From Litoditis marina (Eukaryota; Nematoda; Chromadorea; Rhabditida; Rhabditidae), in NCBI GenBank assembly GCA_964036275.1, contig OZ038440.1:5617690-5681689 (forward strand): DNA of 64,000 nt. The letters run 5' to 3'. The position numbers were made by a program, and so were the translations under genes. This document shows, piece after piece, positions 50,901 to 60,829 of the stretch. Under the pieces are notes generated by a model. It did no database searches. It had not been told where the DNA came from and was given only the letters and a program-made list of their open reading frames with translations. The stretch's first letter is position 1, and every line of letters starts with the position of its first letter.

Positions 50901-53900
50901 AGGAGAGTTAACTGCGAGCGGTTATACTACCAAAACACCGGTTAGATATAGAATTTAGCGTGGGAAACTCGCAAGCTGGCAATAGACACTGACCAAAATG
51001 GTAAGCAGAAGCACTGGGGCAAATGTGATATAGTGCACTGGCTACTCCTTCGCACATCATAGCACAGCCGAGGCAGAGTTCGATACCGTAGTTGCAATAG
51101 GTTCCGAGATCACTCTGCAACAAAAAATCATCAAAGAAGCACTATAACGTATATATACACGGCTGTTCACACTTCGCAAGTAAACATTAGGGCTGTTTAG
51201 GTCAGACTAGACTCAAAACCGTTGAAGTCGAGTTGTAACGGAAACACGAATCGAAAAATCGAATCTAGAAACCAGAGAATCCAAATATTTTACTCCATGA
51301 AATAAAAACTCTAGTACAAACCATTCAAACTCAAACCGATTTTTACTTTTAACTTTTAAGGTTGAACGCAAAAGGGGTAGTGATCAATTATTGATGGCGA
51401 CATCAATTTGAAGAAGCTCAAGCAATCAAACTCGAACCAGAATAACACTCACATTTCCTCTGTTCCTCCGAGTGTAGACAAAGCAAAGGTACAACACTGA
51501 ATTGATTACGTAACCCATGTTGCTTACCTGAAAAACAATCATCATTACATCACCATTTGCATCGGTGAGGATATCACGGAGCAGTACAATACAGTTGTTG
51601 TCGGATACTACAGAAAATGTCTGATATTACTAGAAAATGATATTTTTTTCAAATTTCTCACAAAAAAAACATACTATTATGTCACACTCGCCTCGAAAAA
51701 TAAAAAAAGGGTACAAAACTGACCATGTGATTGAAAGACATCCAGTTTCCCAGAGGGCGAGCACAGGCATAGTTGTGAAAGCACACATCATCCGTATTAC
51801 CAGTAGTAAACCACTAAAAAAACATCGACGGTGTTAACTCATACAGAATAAACTTCCACATCAGTAACACCTACGCCAAAGTTGGCTCTAGCCAAAACCC
51901 AGAAAACCTTGATACCAGTTTACAAGAAACATGATCTTCGCATGTAAGACTTGAACCGAAAACATACTTAGCACGCCAACTCCACTCAAATACTGAGCTA
52001 AATAAGTTCTGGAAGCATTTTTCACTCTATTCAGGGAAGACTTTTTTCGATCGTCTTGGGCTTGGCAGCGACCTCCTAATTTTAACCTGGTTCGATCACC
52101 ATCACCGTATAAAAAGAGTATACACCTAAAGTTTTCTTTTTTGAATCGACTCACATTTTGATAACTCATATTGCTCTGCAACAGAGCGGGAATGATATAG
52201 AACACAAACTGGACATCGGACCAGGACTGTCTCAGCTGAGAAGTTGGCAGAAAACTCCCAATCAGAGGATGGCCGTCCGATGAATGAGTAATACTCGATT
52301 CTGCACCTGGAAGAAAAGAAGTTCATGCCCCAGTTAAGTTGTTCAAATGATCAGCAAAAAATAGAGAACGGACCATGTACTAGTAAGGTCCGACTATTTG
52401 ACGAAACCGAGTCCGTTTTTAGTTGTAAACATGTGAAAAATTATGATTTTCCATCAAAAACAGACAATTATTTTTCGATTTCGGCATGAAACATCTCCTC
52501 ACTAGCACTATTTTGTTCATGCTCTAACTCTAACGTCCCGCGGTGAGGTACATAGAGGCAGAAATATATTGTAGGACGGGGAACATTCCATCTTGCGCTC
52601 GTGGTACATGGTACGTGGTGTCACCACTGATCATTCACTATGACCAGAAGGCCCGAGTGACGGAGTATGAGACGTACCTCGTAGAAACTCGCCGCTTTCT
52701 CCAATGATATCGGGAGAGGGAGTGAGAGGGTTGAAACCGGTACCATCCGTAACAGAAATTGCTGCAGGGCCTGAAAGGTTCAAAATAAACGAAGAAACTA
52801 GCAGATTCATTGAGACACTATGAAGTTGGACCCAACCACCCAACGTGTATTCGCTGAAATTTCTGCAGTTCTAAGTTCGTAATGGGAAACACGTTGATGA
52901 GTTATTTTTTTACGTTCATTGAATCGGGAACTGAAAAAAAGAATAGGTTCGACGTTCGAGGTTGATCTTATGATCTCAAGACGAATGAATTAAACGGATT
53001 GACCATACCCCAGTGAACCTGTCCGCACAACCAGAAAAATGGGCTACTGTTTCGTCAAAAACAAGAAAATCTCCTTTTTTCAATGTCAAATTTTTGTAGA
53101 ATAGTCGGACCATAGCAATGTATGACTTTGACCCTACCTGCTACGTTATTTGAAACGTCGCCAACAGGAGAGAAGTCTATGAGCGGTGGTGAGGAGGGAG
53201 CTCGTTCTCCATCCGAACTTGTGATTCTACTGCCATCGGGCATGTAGCCGGGCTCAGGCAGGGCAGGACCACGCTCGTGTTCATGCGGTTTCCCATGGCA
53301 TACACTGAAACAATTGGTAATGGTTGCGGTAGGGTAGATACAACCATCAGTATAGGATGATTACTTTTGTATGTTGAGATATGAGATATCACCAAATTAG
53401 TGATGTTTCAGAGGTGAGCGTGAGATAATGCTAGTTGAGTTGAAGGGTTAGACAAGAGTAAAGTATTGTATTCTTGTATCTAACGATATTTTAATATTGT
53501 ACACAAAACTTCGGGAACATAGACATTCTCCTAGATTATCAGACATAGACCCCTCTCCTGGATTATAAGGTTTTAGCTTGAGTGGGGGTTGAAGTGCTAG
53601 GGGGGGGGTTATACTTCAATTTCTACTGAAGCTTGGTTGACTGGCCAGAAAAACTCAAAGAACGGCTACTTTCTTATTTTCTGCGAGATCTGGGGTGTTC
53701 AAATCTGACTATTTTTACGAAGAAGAAGTCACATTTTACTGATGTACGCATGAACGAGAAAATGCCATTTAAAAAGCAATAAGAGTCAAGGTAAATGCAG
53801 AACAAACCTGATAGACACACAAACGATGTACAGTAAGGGCGCCACCAGGAACGAGAATAGGAAACCAGAAATAGGCGCCACGTAGCCCAAGTCATCTTCT

Positions 53901-56900
53901 TGTGCAGACCAGGTGATATTGTACTTCTTCGCATGATTCAGATGACCTTGAATACATGCTTCAAGGGTGTTTCGCTGATTTTTTAAACTTTTTGAACTTG
54001 AAATTGAACACTTTCAGACCTAAACCGTGCGTAACAAGAAATGCACGAAATGTGCATCACATTCAACGAACCGTAGTATTAAGAAACTAGTACACGTCAT
54101 AGTAAGTAAACAGATTACAGGTATGATTCGCGGATTCACGGTATGTGACTACAAATAACATGTTCAATTAACCAAAACATTAACAAACTCACGTGGTTTT
54201 CCTCCGTCCGGTGTGCACAAATGGTCATCAGGTTGGAGCAGAAGATAAACATACAATATATCCGGGACCTCGTCCTTACGTAGGTAGAGATCTAATCTGA
54301 AGAAAACTTATTGTTTTTTATAGTTCTCAACGACTATTGATTTCAAGCAAATACTTAAAACCTTCTCTTCCTCTTCACAAAAACTCATCCCCAATATATA
54401 AGACCTGGCAAACTAAAAGATTTCGGAAAAGGCCATTTATTCTCCGCTTTTGGTCTTTTTTGTCGAAGATTGAACAGGAGGGTGGTATCGCTCAGAGAGA
54501 AGTTGAAAATTGAACGAAAGCCTTAGAAATTTCGAGGTTCTCGAACTTTCAACTGAAAACGTTGATTGCGTCCCAAATGTATCAAAAAACAGCAAAAAGT
54601 GCGGAGGTTGAACTCACAAAGTCAGAACGGTTGCCCCGGCAAGATAGCCGACGAACATCTGAGAACACAGGTGTTTATCGAAAAATGTTGCAGGGCAAAA
54701 ATTTCGCACTCGATGAAATTGCCTTGGCAGAAAATGAAACTACAATAACGAGAAAAACTCCAAAAACTAATTTTGCATCTCTAGAGTTCACTTAAACCCT
54801 TTTTATATTGCTACCTTTCTAAAAGAGACTGTTGCTCAAAAAGTGGGTAATTGACCAAGACGCGGTCGGTCGGTTCAGGCTCGGTCGGCACATGTCCAAC
54901 TGGCGGTCGGTGATAAGAGTGGGGGTCGGCCTGTGTATAGCTGGCGGTCGGTAAGAAAAACCGCAGTTAGAGTAATACCTATACTGGTTCATTACCGACC
55001 GCCAGCTATACACATGCCGACCAACACTCTTATCACCGACCGCCACCGACCGCCAGTTGGACATGTGCCGACCGAGCCTGAACCGACCGACCGCGTCTTG
55101 GTCAATTACCAAAAAGTGTGTCTTCTAACCACGCTGATATTCATTTTTTTGTTTGTCTATCGTCTTTGAATGGTTTCTTTTACATAAATACTTCATTCCG
55201 TAGCGTATTCCCATTAAAACACCTATTATCTATGAAACTAATTGTATTTGTGTCCACTTGTATTGAAAGGCCTGGCAACATTAGCTTTCACCCGGTCCAA
55301 CACGTGAATCTCACGGTCGGATATGGGGGAAGCTCGGCTGTCTGATACCATGCCATGGGCGAGTGGGCGGAGCCAATGGGCACATCCCACAATGAGAGAG
55401 TATGCGAATGCGAGAGAGCGCCGACGCGAGACAGGTTCAATGCGCCATCGATTGATTTGACTCATTGGTTCAAGACGCATACATGGCACACGGTTCAGCT
55501 TACAAGATCTATTCAAATCATGAAATAAGAATTAAAACTTAAATAGCACCTTTTTAAAAGAAAACCTAAACTTAATACTGAATGGAAGATTAAAATTAAC
55601 AACTATTCAAATCAACATTTTCACAATGTAGACTTCAGATCGAAATAGAGTAAGTAGACCTGAGTAACTGCGAGATGCGTAGATGATACAATTGTGTGAA
55701 CGGTGAAAATATATAAACTCAATATACGATTATTATCATTCTCATATACCGGACAGTTCAGTCCGGTCGCGCCAAACTCGAACTTTTTGCCGTGGCAATT
55801 TCTCGGACAGTCGATCTTCTTGCAATGGAAATTTTCCTGATTTCAAGTCTAGCCCGGGAATTTTCCCCTAGTGATTTCAAGGATTTTGGAATGAATCATT
55901 GCTCTAGCGACTGTACATGAAATAACAACCAACTAATTCATTCGAAAGTTACGTCAATTTTAGCTCAAATCAAAAAGTTTGCTGACTTCACCCTGGAAAC
56001 TCGACAAAAATACCAAAAGCGGAGAATAAATGGCCTTTTCCGAAATCTTTTAGTTTGCCGGGTCCTATATACTTAGTAACAGTTATGTTGGATGAATCTC
56101 TGCTATTTCCAGAAACGTTCCGCGGATTACTGAGTCGGTAATACCAACGAAAAATCCTAACAATCGATCAGCATCTATGTTCACCCCATCAACCAATTCG
56201 GAAAAAGGTACATGCAAGCCCACCCACTTTGTAGTAAATGTGAGTGTTCTCAGAGAAGAGACCTCGTTATTTATCTCTCCAGTTGTTCCATAAATGCTGC
56301 GCTGAAACACAAAAGTTGTTCCAGGGACTATCAATCAATTGGTAAGAGGTTACGAAAATGAAAATAAACAAACCCCATCATTTGAGAGTATCATAGTTCC
56401 ACAGAAATCATCAGTACTATTGATGGCAATACGAAGAATTCCACTATCTGAAAACATTTTCTATAGCGATAAAAGGGAAGCCACTTGGAAAATGTGCTGT
56501 TTGTTCAGTAAGTAGTTGAAAGTTGACAAAACGCTAGGTTGCATCCTATTGAAGTGACATACTTTTGGTATTCAGACGATATCCCTGTGGTTTCACATAA
56601 CTGAGCTTTTGATTCATGAGAGATATAGGCTTGGACTTGTCCACCCTGCAATAATATAACATTCTAGAAAATATTTCAAGTAACCATTTGCATGTTTACT
56701 ATGATGCTGGTACAAAATGTCGATCAAGTGCAATTATACTCTAATTAGTTTGTACGAATATGGCAGCTTCCATTTTGAAGAAAACGAACAATGTAGACGA
56801 CTTGCTAGCCATTTCGCCAAATACAAGCTGGGTATGTTAGAAAAATGTCCTATTTCATCACGCCACTCTCCTAGTGTTGGTTGCGTTTGAGCTATAGAAA

Positions 56901-57048
56901 ATGTGAAATTGGCAAACAGGCGAACTTATTTGATAGTTCGAAAACATTCTGCTTACTCGATATTATATTGGCTCCTATCCAAGAAGGTGACCCCGACATC
57001 GTACGAGATTGGCTCATGGAAACTTGATTGAATTGACACTGTTAGCAT
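47921..57048 (-). CDS. sid-1: SID-1 (dsRNA transporter family), all but the N terminus
   Basis: SID-1/SIDT proteins are multi-pass membrane proteins that import dsRNA; in C. elegans SID-1 is needed for systemic RNAi. Exons in transcript order: 57048-56957, 56645-56563, 56447-56374, 56301-56228, 54296-54193, 53946-53808, 53304-53138, 52770-52678, 52306-52155, 51813-51724, 51527-51453, 51114-50994, 50485-50355, 50005-49900, 49680-49581, 49085-48980, 48687-48571, 48097-47921. All phases agree, giving 666 codons plus stop. Colinear matches to C. elegans SID-1 include FLDRSQY, NQKLSYVKPQGY, SIYG, QPDDHLC, LIDFSPVG, VCFHNYACARPLG, VASALYHICPS, DTPFIQVMCVL and FDLHDLWHLF, ending DDDLWTRKRNELVIF. The ectodomain second half, the Ser/Pro-rich cytosolic loop and the TM region are complete. 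The ectodomain's first half and signal peptide are absent on this strand; they occur inverted at 59010-60262. The first exon itself starts with ATG after TTTGCAG. Confidence 0.92.
49274..49571. mobile_element. Non-autonomous transposon with 8-9 bp target duplication at a splice donor
   Basis: The TIRs are GGCCAATTCACTGGAGAACC (left) and the reverse complement GGCGAATTCACTGGACAACC (right). The arms continue with CCGAACCG-rich sequence and inverted GGTTCGGTTCGG. The identical CCCTCTCAC flanks it at 49265-49273 and 49572-49580. The right copy is the splice donor (GTGAGAGGG on the minus strand) of SID-1 exon 49680-49581. Confidence 0.88.
50806..50957. repeat. GGTAACC foldback family, TIR AATTCTATATCTAACCGG
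   Basis: The left end reads GCTAATTCTATATCTAACCGG and the right end CCGGTTAGATATAGAATTTAGC, with internal GGTAACC palindromes. Other copies: 10436-10640, 59347-59620 and a fragment at 30027-30110. It lies in a SID-1 intron. Confidence 0.85.
54394..56074. repeat. Element of about 1.68 kb bounded by 75-bp inverted repeats, with a nested foldback
   Basis: 54394-54470 and 55995-56074 are reverse complements sharing GGCAAACTAAAAGATTTCGG and GGCCATTTATTCTCCGC. The interior has no transposase-like ORF. A second, independent palindromic element (54846-55110) sits inside it. The whole occupies the SID-1 intron between exons 56228 and 54296. Confidence 0.8.
54846..55110. repeat. Foldback element with GACCGACCGC arms
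   Basis: The left arm begins GGTAATTGACCAAGACGCGG and the right arm ends CCGCGTCTTGGTCAATTACC. Both arms carry CACATGTCCAACTGGCGGTC and its complement. Arms are about 110-120 bp with a spacer of about 30 bp. Confidence 0.92.
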
Positions 57049-58572
57049 CTGCAAACAAGGATTAACGCCAACGCTTTCTGATCGACAAAAAATCCGATAA
57101 TGGGAAAAAGGTTTCTCAAAAACTTCGGATTTTGGATTGGATACGCAAGACGAAGGCGTGGATCATAGCTTCATCGGATTTACCCACTTTTTTTGAAGAG
57201 CTTAGAAACTGCAATCGAAATTAATTTTGTGACCCGTCACATCATGATGATGTTAGCCATCACTTAACTAATAGGTAAACTATATATGATTTTAGTTTAG
57301 ATTAACATACTCTGAAAGAGCAATATGTAACCACTAAAATTAAATGAGACGAATCGCGCGCAGCGCGAAGCGCTGCGTGTGAGTTGTGTTTGGTTTGGCC
57401 ATTGCGCACTAATTTTTGGCTTTCAAACCACAGAAGTCTTCAAATTGAACCTTTTTCCGAAATTTGAAAACAGAGAGAGCTAGATATCTATGAAGTTCAC
57501 ATTGTGTGAAAAAGAGAAATCGGCCTAGTTTAAAAAAGGCTATGTTCTCGTGTCGTTATGAAATATTCCGTTGTCCCTCGTCTCTCGTCCAGTGTCCGCA
57601 TAGTATTGAAAAAAACTACTGAACCGAATTGTCTGAAATTTGGCACACGTATGAAAAATCCGAAGTTAGCTCGGCGCCGAACGTTTGGGGTTGTTACGTT
57701 GTGTCTGGCGCTTGGCGCGGGCGCCAGACGGCGCCATAAGCTGAAAAACATGTGTTCCCATCAGTTAAATGGTTTGAAATTATGCATGGAGGTCCTAATA
57801 GTGAACTCCAACTATTTGCAAGAATATGGTGCTTGGCTTACATTTGGCGCCAAACGCTGGCGCCCACTGGTGCCAAATGAGAAAAACGCTAGCTAAGTAG
57901 GGTAACGACCGGAATCGTTCACAGAGGTCAGCACTATGGATGTAGTGGACAAATACGACTCGGGTATCCACAGTTTTTCGATGGTCGGCGCCAAAAGGCT
58001 TTGTTATCCGCCAATTGGCGCCAAAATTGCAAATAAGGTTTCCGAACCAAATAACCGTCGGAAATTGTGCTAATTGGTTAAGGCCATTCATCCTGGTAAT
58101 TTTTGACCATTCGGAGTAACATGTTTGATATTTGATTATTGGCGCCAAAGGCTGGCGCCAATTGAGAAAAGACTTCCTTTGTACTGTAATGACTCAGATT
58201 TTTCAGAATGCTCAGATGTCAATATACGAAGCGAAAATATGGCTGTTTTGGTTATAATTCCTCTTATCAGACTGATTTCAGAGGTTTTGGCGCCAAAATA
58301 TTTTGTTAAACCTGGTGCACACCGTTAGAAAAATCGAAACTTCATCCAGAATCCAGATATCTGAGGCCGTATGCATGAAACATCCCGGGCCGGGATGGGA
58401 TGCTACCCCGAGCTATTTCCCGGCCAATTCAGGTCGGGATAGCATCCCAACCCAGCCCGGGATGTTTCATGCATACGGCCTCAGGATGTTTGATAGTCAC
58501 CACTTTTCAAAATTTGTCTTTATTATTATACTCTATGAGTGGTTGTACTAGTAGAACTAGCAAAAAGCGAAC
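57049..58572. other. Palindrome-rich interval between the two sid-1 pieces
   Basis: This interval must contain one junction of the sid-1 rearrangement. It holds a cluster of GGCGCC/TTGGCGCCAA palindromes (57669-58295) and a 44-bp-arm palindrome (58361-58484). It also has an AT-rich stretch with GCGCGCAGCGCGAAGCGCTGCG near 57356. No exon was recognised. Confidence 0.65.
58361..58484. repeat. Palindrome with 44-bp arms
   Basis: The arms 58361-58404 and 58441-58484 are reverse complements with two mismatches. They contain CTGAGGCCGTATGCATGAAA and CATCCCGGGC. The loop of about 36 bp contains TTTCCCGGCCAATTC. Confidence 0.92.
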
Positions 58573-58910
58573 AATTCGTAAAAAGTGGGGGACCAGGAAG
58601 TGTGTGAGTTCTGTTAGGTTTCACCGTTTTCAGCGAAAAGTGAACTACACGGCGGACGGCCACAACACAAACTGCTGTTTTTTATTTGTCTGTGTGAACC
58701 GTTACCAGGTAGTGCCGGAAAACCCTAGGAACGGTGGTTTGCTTAAGCCTAAGCCTTAAATCGTAGATGAAATCAACTTTTATGTTAAATAATTAAACTA
58801 AGTAATCATTCGATGAAGAAAATAAAAATTATGAACCCATTAGGTTGCGAAATATTCACACATATGAATAAAAAACAGCAGTTTCTGTTGTAGACGTAGT
58901 ATCAGGTTTT
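58573..58910 (+). repeat. Direct repeat copy A flanking the sid-1 N-terminal piece
   Basis: It begins ATTCGTAAAAAGTGGGGGACC and ends near GTAGTATCAGGTTT. It contains an internal inverted pair (ACAAACTGCTGTTTTTTATT / AATAAAAAACAGCAGTTTCT). Copy B is 60282-60829 in the same orientation, interrupted by a foldback insertion. Confidence 0.92.
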
Positions 58911-59009
58911 GTTTCTTGTTTGTTGGCTTTATGTCATGTTGGCTTAATATGAGTCATGAGAGTCATGTTGGCTTAATATGTTTGCATCATTTGCTGCTCT
59001 TTTCAGACA

Positions 59010-60262
59010 ATGCTACTCACTTGGGTAGTTTCTCTGCTCATTTGTACGGGTTGTTTATCTATCGACAACGTAACGACATCGGCTCCCTCTTCGGCTCCCT
59101 GCCCTGTGAATATTACCTACCTGGATAAGAAAACTGACCATGGTGTTATTTCGCCTATGCGTGTAAATTTTTACTACCGCAATCTTACTCAGCATGGGAA
59201 TGAGGTATTTTCATAATTCATTCTCTTTTCGTTAGGACATTTATAACATTTTCTTGTCAGAATTAGGATTATTCAAGATTGTTCGGGTTCGAGGCACCTC
59301 ATTTGAGTTCGACCACTGGCCCACTTTTTTTTCACTTCCAATTGTCGGTGAATTATATATGTAATCGGGTTTTTTCGGTAACCTAACCGGTTTTTAGTAC
59401 CCTTTTTTTAGGTGACCTCATTAGGTAACCGAAATGAAAAAGCGGTTACCTGTTTTTCCAATGCAAAATGGGATTTTTACCGTTAGTTTGTACGGTAATA
59501 GGATTGCAGTTTTAGGTTACCTACCTTTACCTGTGAGGTAACCTGAACAGGGGATTATCAAAAACCGATCAGGTTACCAAAAAAAACCGGAACCCGGTTA
59601 CATATAGAATTGGCCCCAATTGTCATACATTAGAAGGAAACCCCGCAACGCGACACACTATTCATGCACCCATGCACGTCAATGTGCAAGTTCGCAACAG
59701 AGTGTACTAGGTAAAGTGAAATGGTGTTAGAGGGCTTCAGCTCATGATCTTATCATGGGGCTCGAACTGTCTGATGGTTTAATCTTGATAACATGTTGTT
59801 TTCAGTTAGATCTTTTTCGTATACGCTGTTCGATTCGGACAGTTTCACAGTTCTCAAATAAGTCTCAACGAGTTCTCCAAGTATCGGCATCAAATGGCCG
59901 GGATTCTATAAGTTATTCCCTGCCGGATGTAACGAGGTGAGTTTTTTCAACTTTTACGTTGTAAAGTATCTCTTAGGTAATAATGGCGGATCCAAACATG
60001 ATGACATCTAGCTTGTATTTCACTGAAACTCTTCAACTTGAACGTAGTCTTTTGGTCTTTTTTGCTTTATACTTTTCCCACAGTGTTAAGATTGTCGCAT
60101 GTCACACGTTAAGGATTAGCTTACTGATTCTCGAGCAATGAATGGGTATATGAATCTTCCTACTGTTTTTCACTTTTTAGCAATGGAACCTTGATTTTCG
60201 AGTCTGCTCAGCTGCTGAACCCATTGCTTCTCAGCGACTTCTTCAATGAGACAGACCAGCAG
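59010..60262 (+). CDS. sid-1: SID-1 N-terminal ectodomain exons, inverted relative to the rest
   Basis: Exons 59010-59204, 59806-59936 and 60181-60262 join in frame to 136 aa and end in phase 0 at a GTAACA donor. A CTTTTCAG acceptor lies three bases before the ATG. The product begins with a signal peptide (MLLTWVVSLLICTGCLS), followed by a short Thr/Ser/Ala stretch and N-glycosylation sites. VSASNGRDSISYSLPDV and AQLLNPLLLSDF match the corresponding part of C. elegans SID-1 (VSNGRDSF, LLNPLV). No further SID-1 exon follows on this strand: the next sequence is a repeat and then the TFIIA gene. The next SID-1 exon expected (VSIQSSFHEP, FLDRSQY) is on the opposite strand at 57048-56957, also in phase 0. 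It could be a broken gene half, a donor for trans-splicing, or an assembly misorientation. Confidence 0.85.
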
Positions 60263-60281
60263 GTAACACAACACACTCTAT

Positions 60282-60829
60282 ATTCGTAAAAAGTGGGGGG
60301 CCAGGAAGTGAGTGAGTTCTGTTCGGTTTCACCGTTTTCAGCGAAAAGTGAACAATACGATGTTGTGAATGAGTGTGCAACAAAAATAGAACAATACATA
60401 GGTTTGCACAACGGTTCACAACGTAAATACGTTAAACCACTATAACTCTCACGCTAAAATTACATTTTTGTAATTACTGTTTTTTTGTGAACCGTTGTGC
60501 GAACCTATGTATTGTTCTATTTTTGTTGCACATTCACGATTCACAACATAGTATTGTTCACTTTACACGGCCTTACGGCCACAACACAAACTGCTGTTTT
60601 TTATTTGTCTGTGTAAATCGCTACCACGGAGTGCCGGAAAAACTCTAGGAACGGTGGTTTGCCTAAGCCTAAGCCTTATATCGTAGGTGAACTCAAATTT
60701 TACGTTAAATGATTAAACTAAGTAATCATTTGATGAAGAAAATAAAAATTATGAACCCGTTAGGTTGCGAAATATTCACACAGATGAATAAAAAACAGCA
60801 GTTTGTGTTGTAGATGTAGTGTCAGGTTT
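60282..60829 (+). repeat. Direct repeat copy B, interrupted by a foldback element
   Basis: 60282-60355 and about 60566-60829 match copy A (58573-58910) at high identity. Between them lies a palindromic insertion, about 60348-60565. Its arms read GTGAACAATACGATGTTGTGAA and the complement, and share AGAACAATACATAGGTTTGC. Confidence 0.92.

Noticed and set aside
54618..54658. Candidate 41-bp SID-1 exon (minus) between exons 56228 and 54296
   Set aside because: Direct splicing 56228 to 54296 keeps phase and gives the family spacing between SIY and the PDD motif. The candidate lies inside the inverted-repeat element and would add residues.
57528..58150. ORFs of 112-117 codons on both strands near 57.6-58.1 kb
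   Set aside because: They follow the GGCGCC palindromic repeats and have no exon borders or similarity.
59010..60262. A separate complete small secreted protein gene
   Set aside because: The three exons align only with the N terminus of SID-1 and end in an open splice donor with no stop; no further plus-strand exons are seen.
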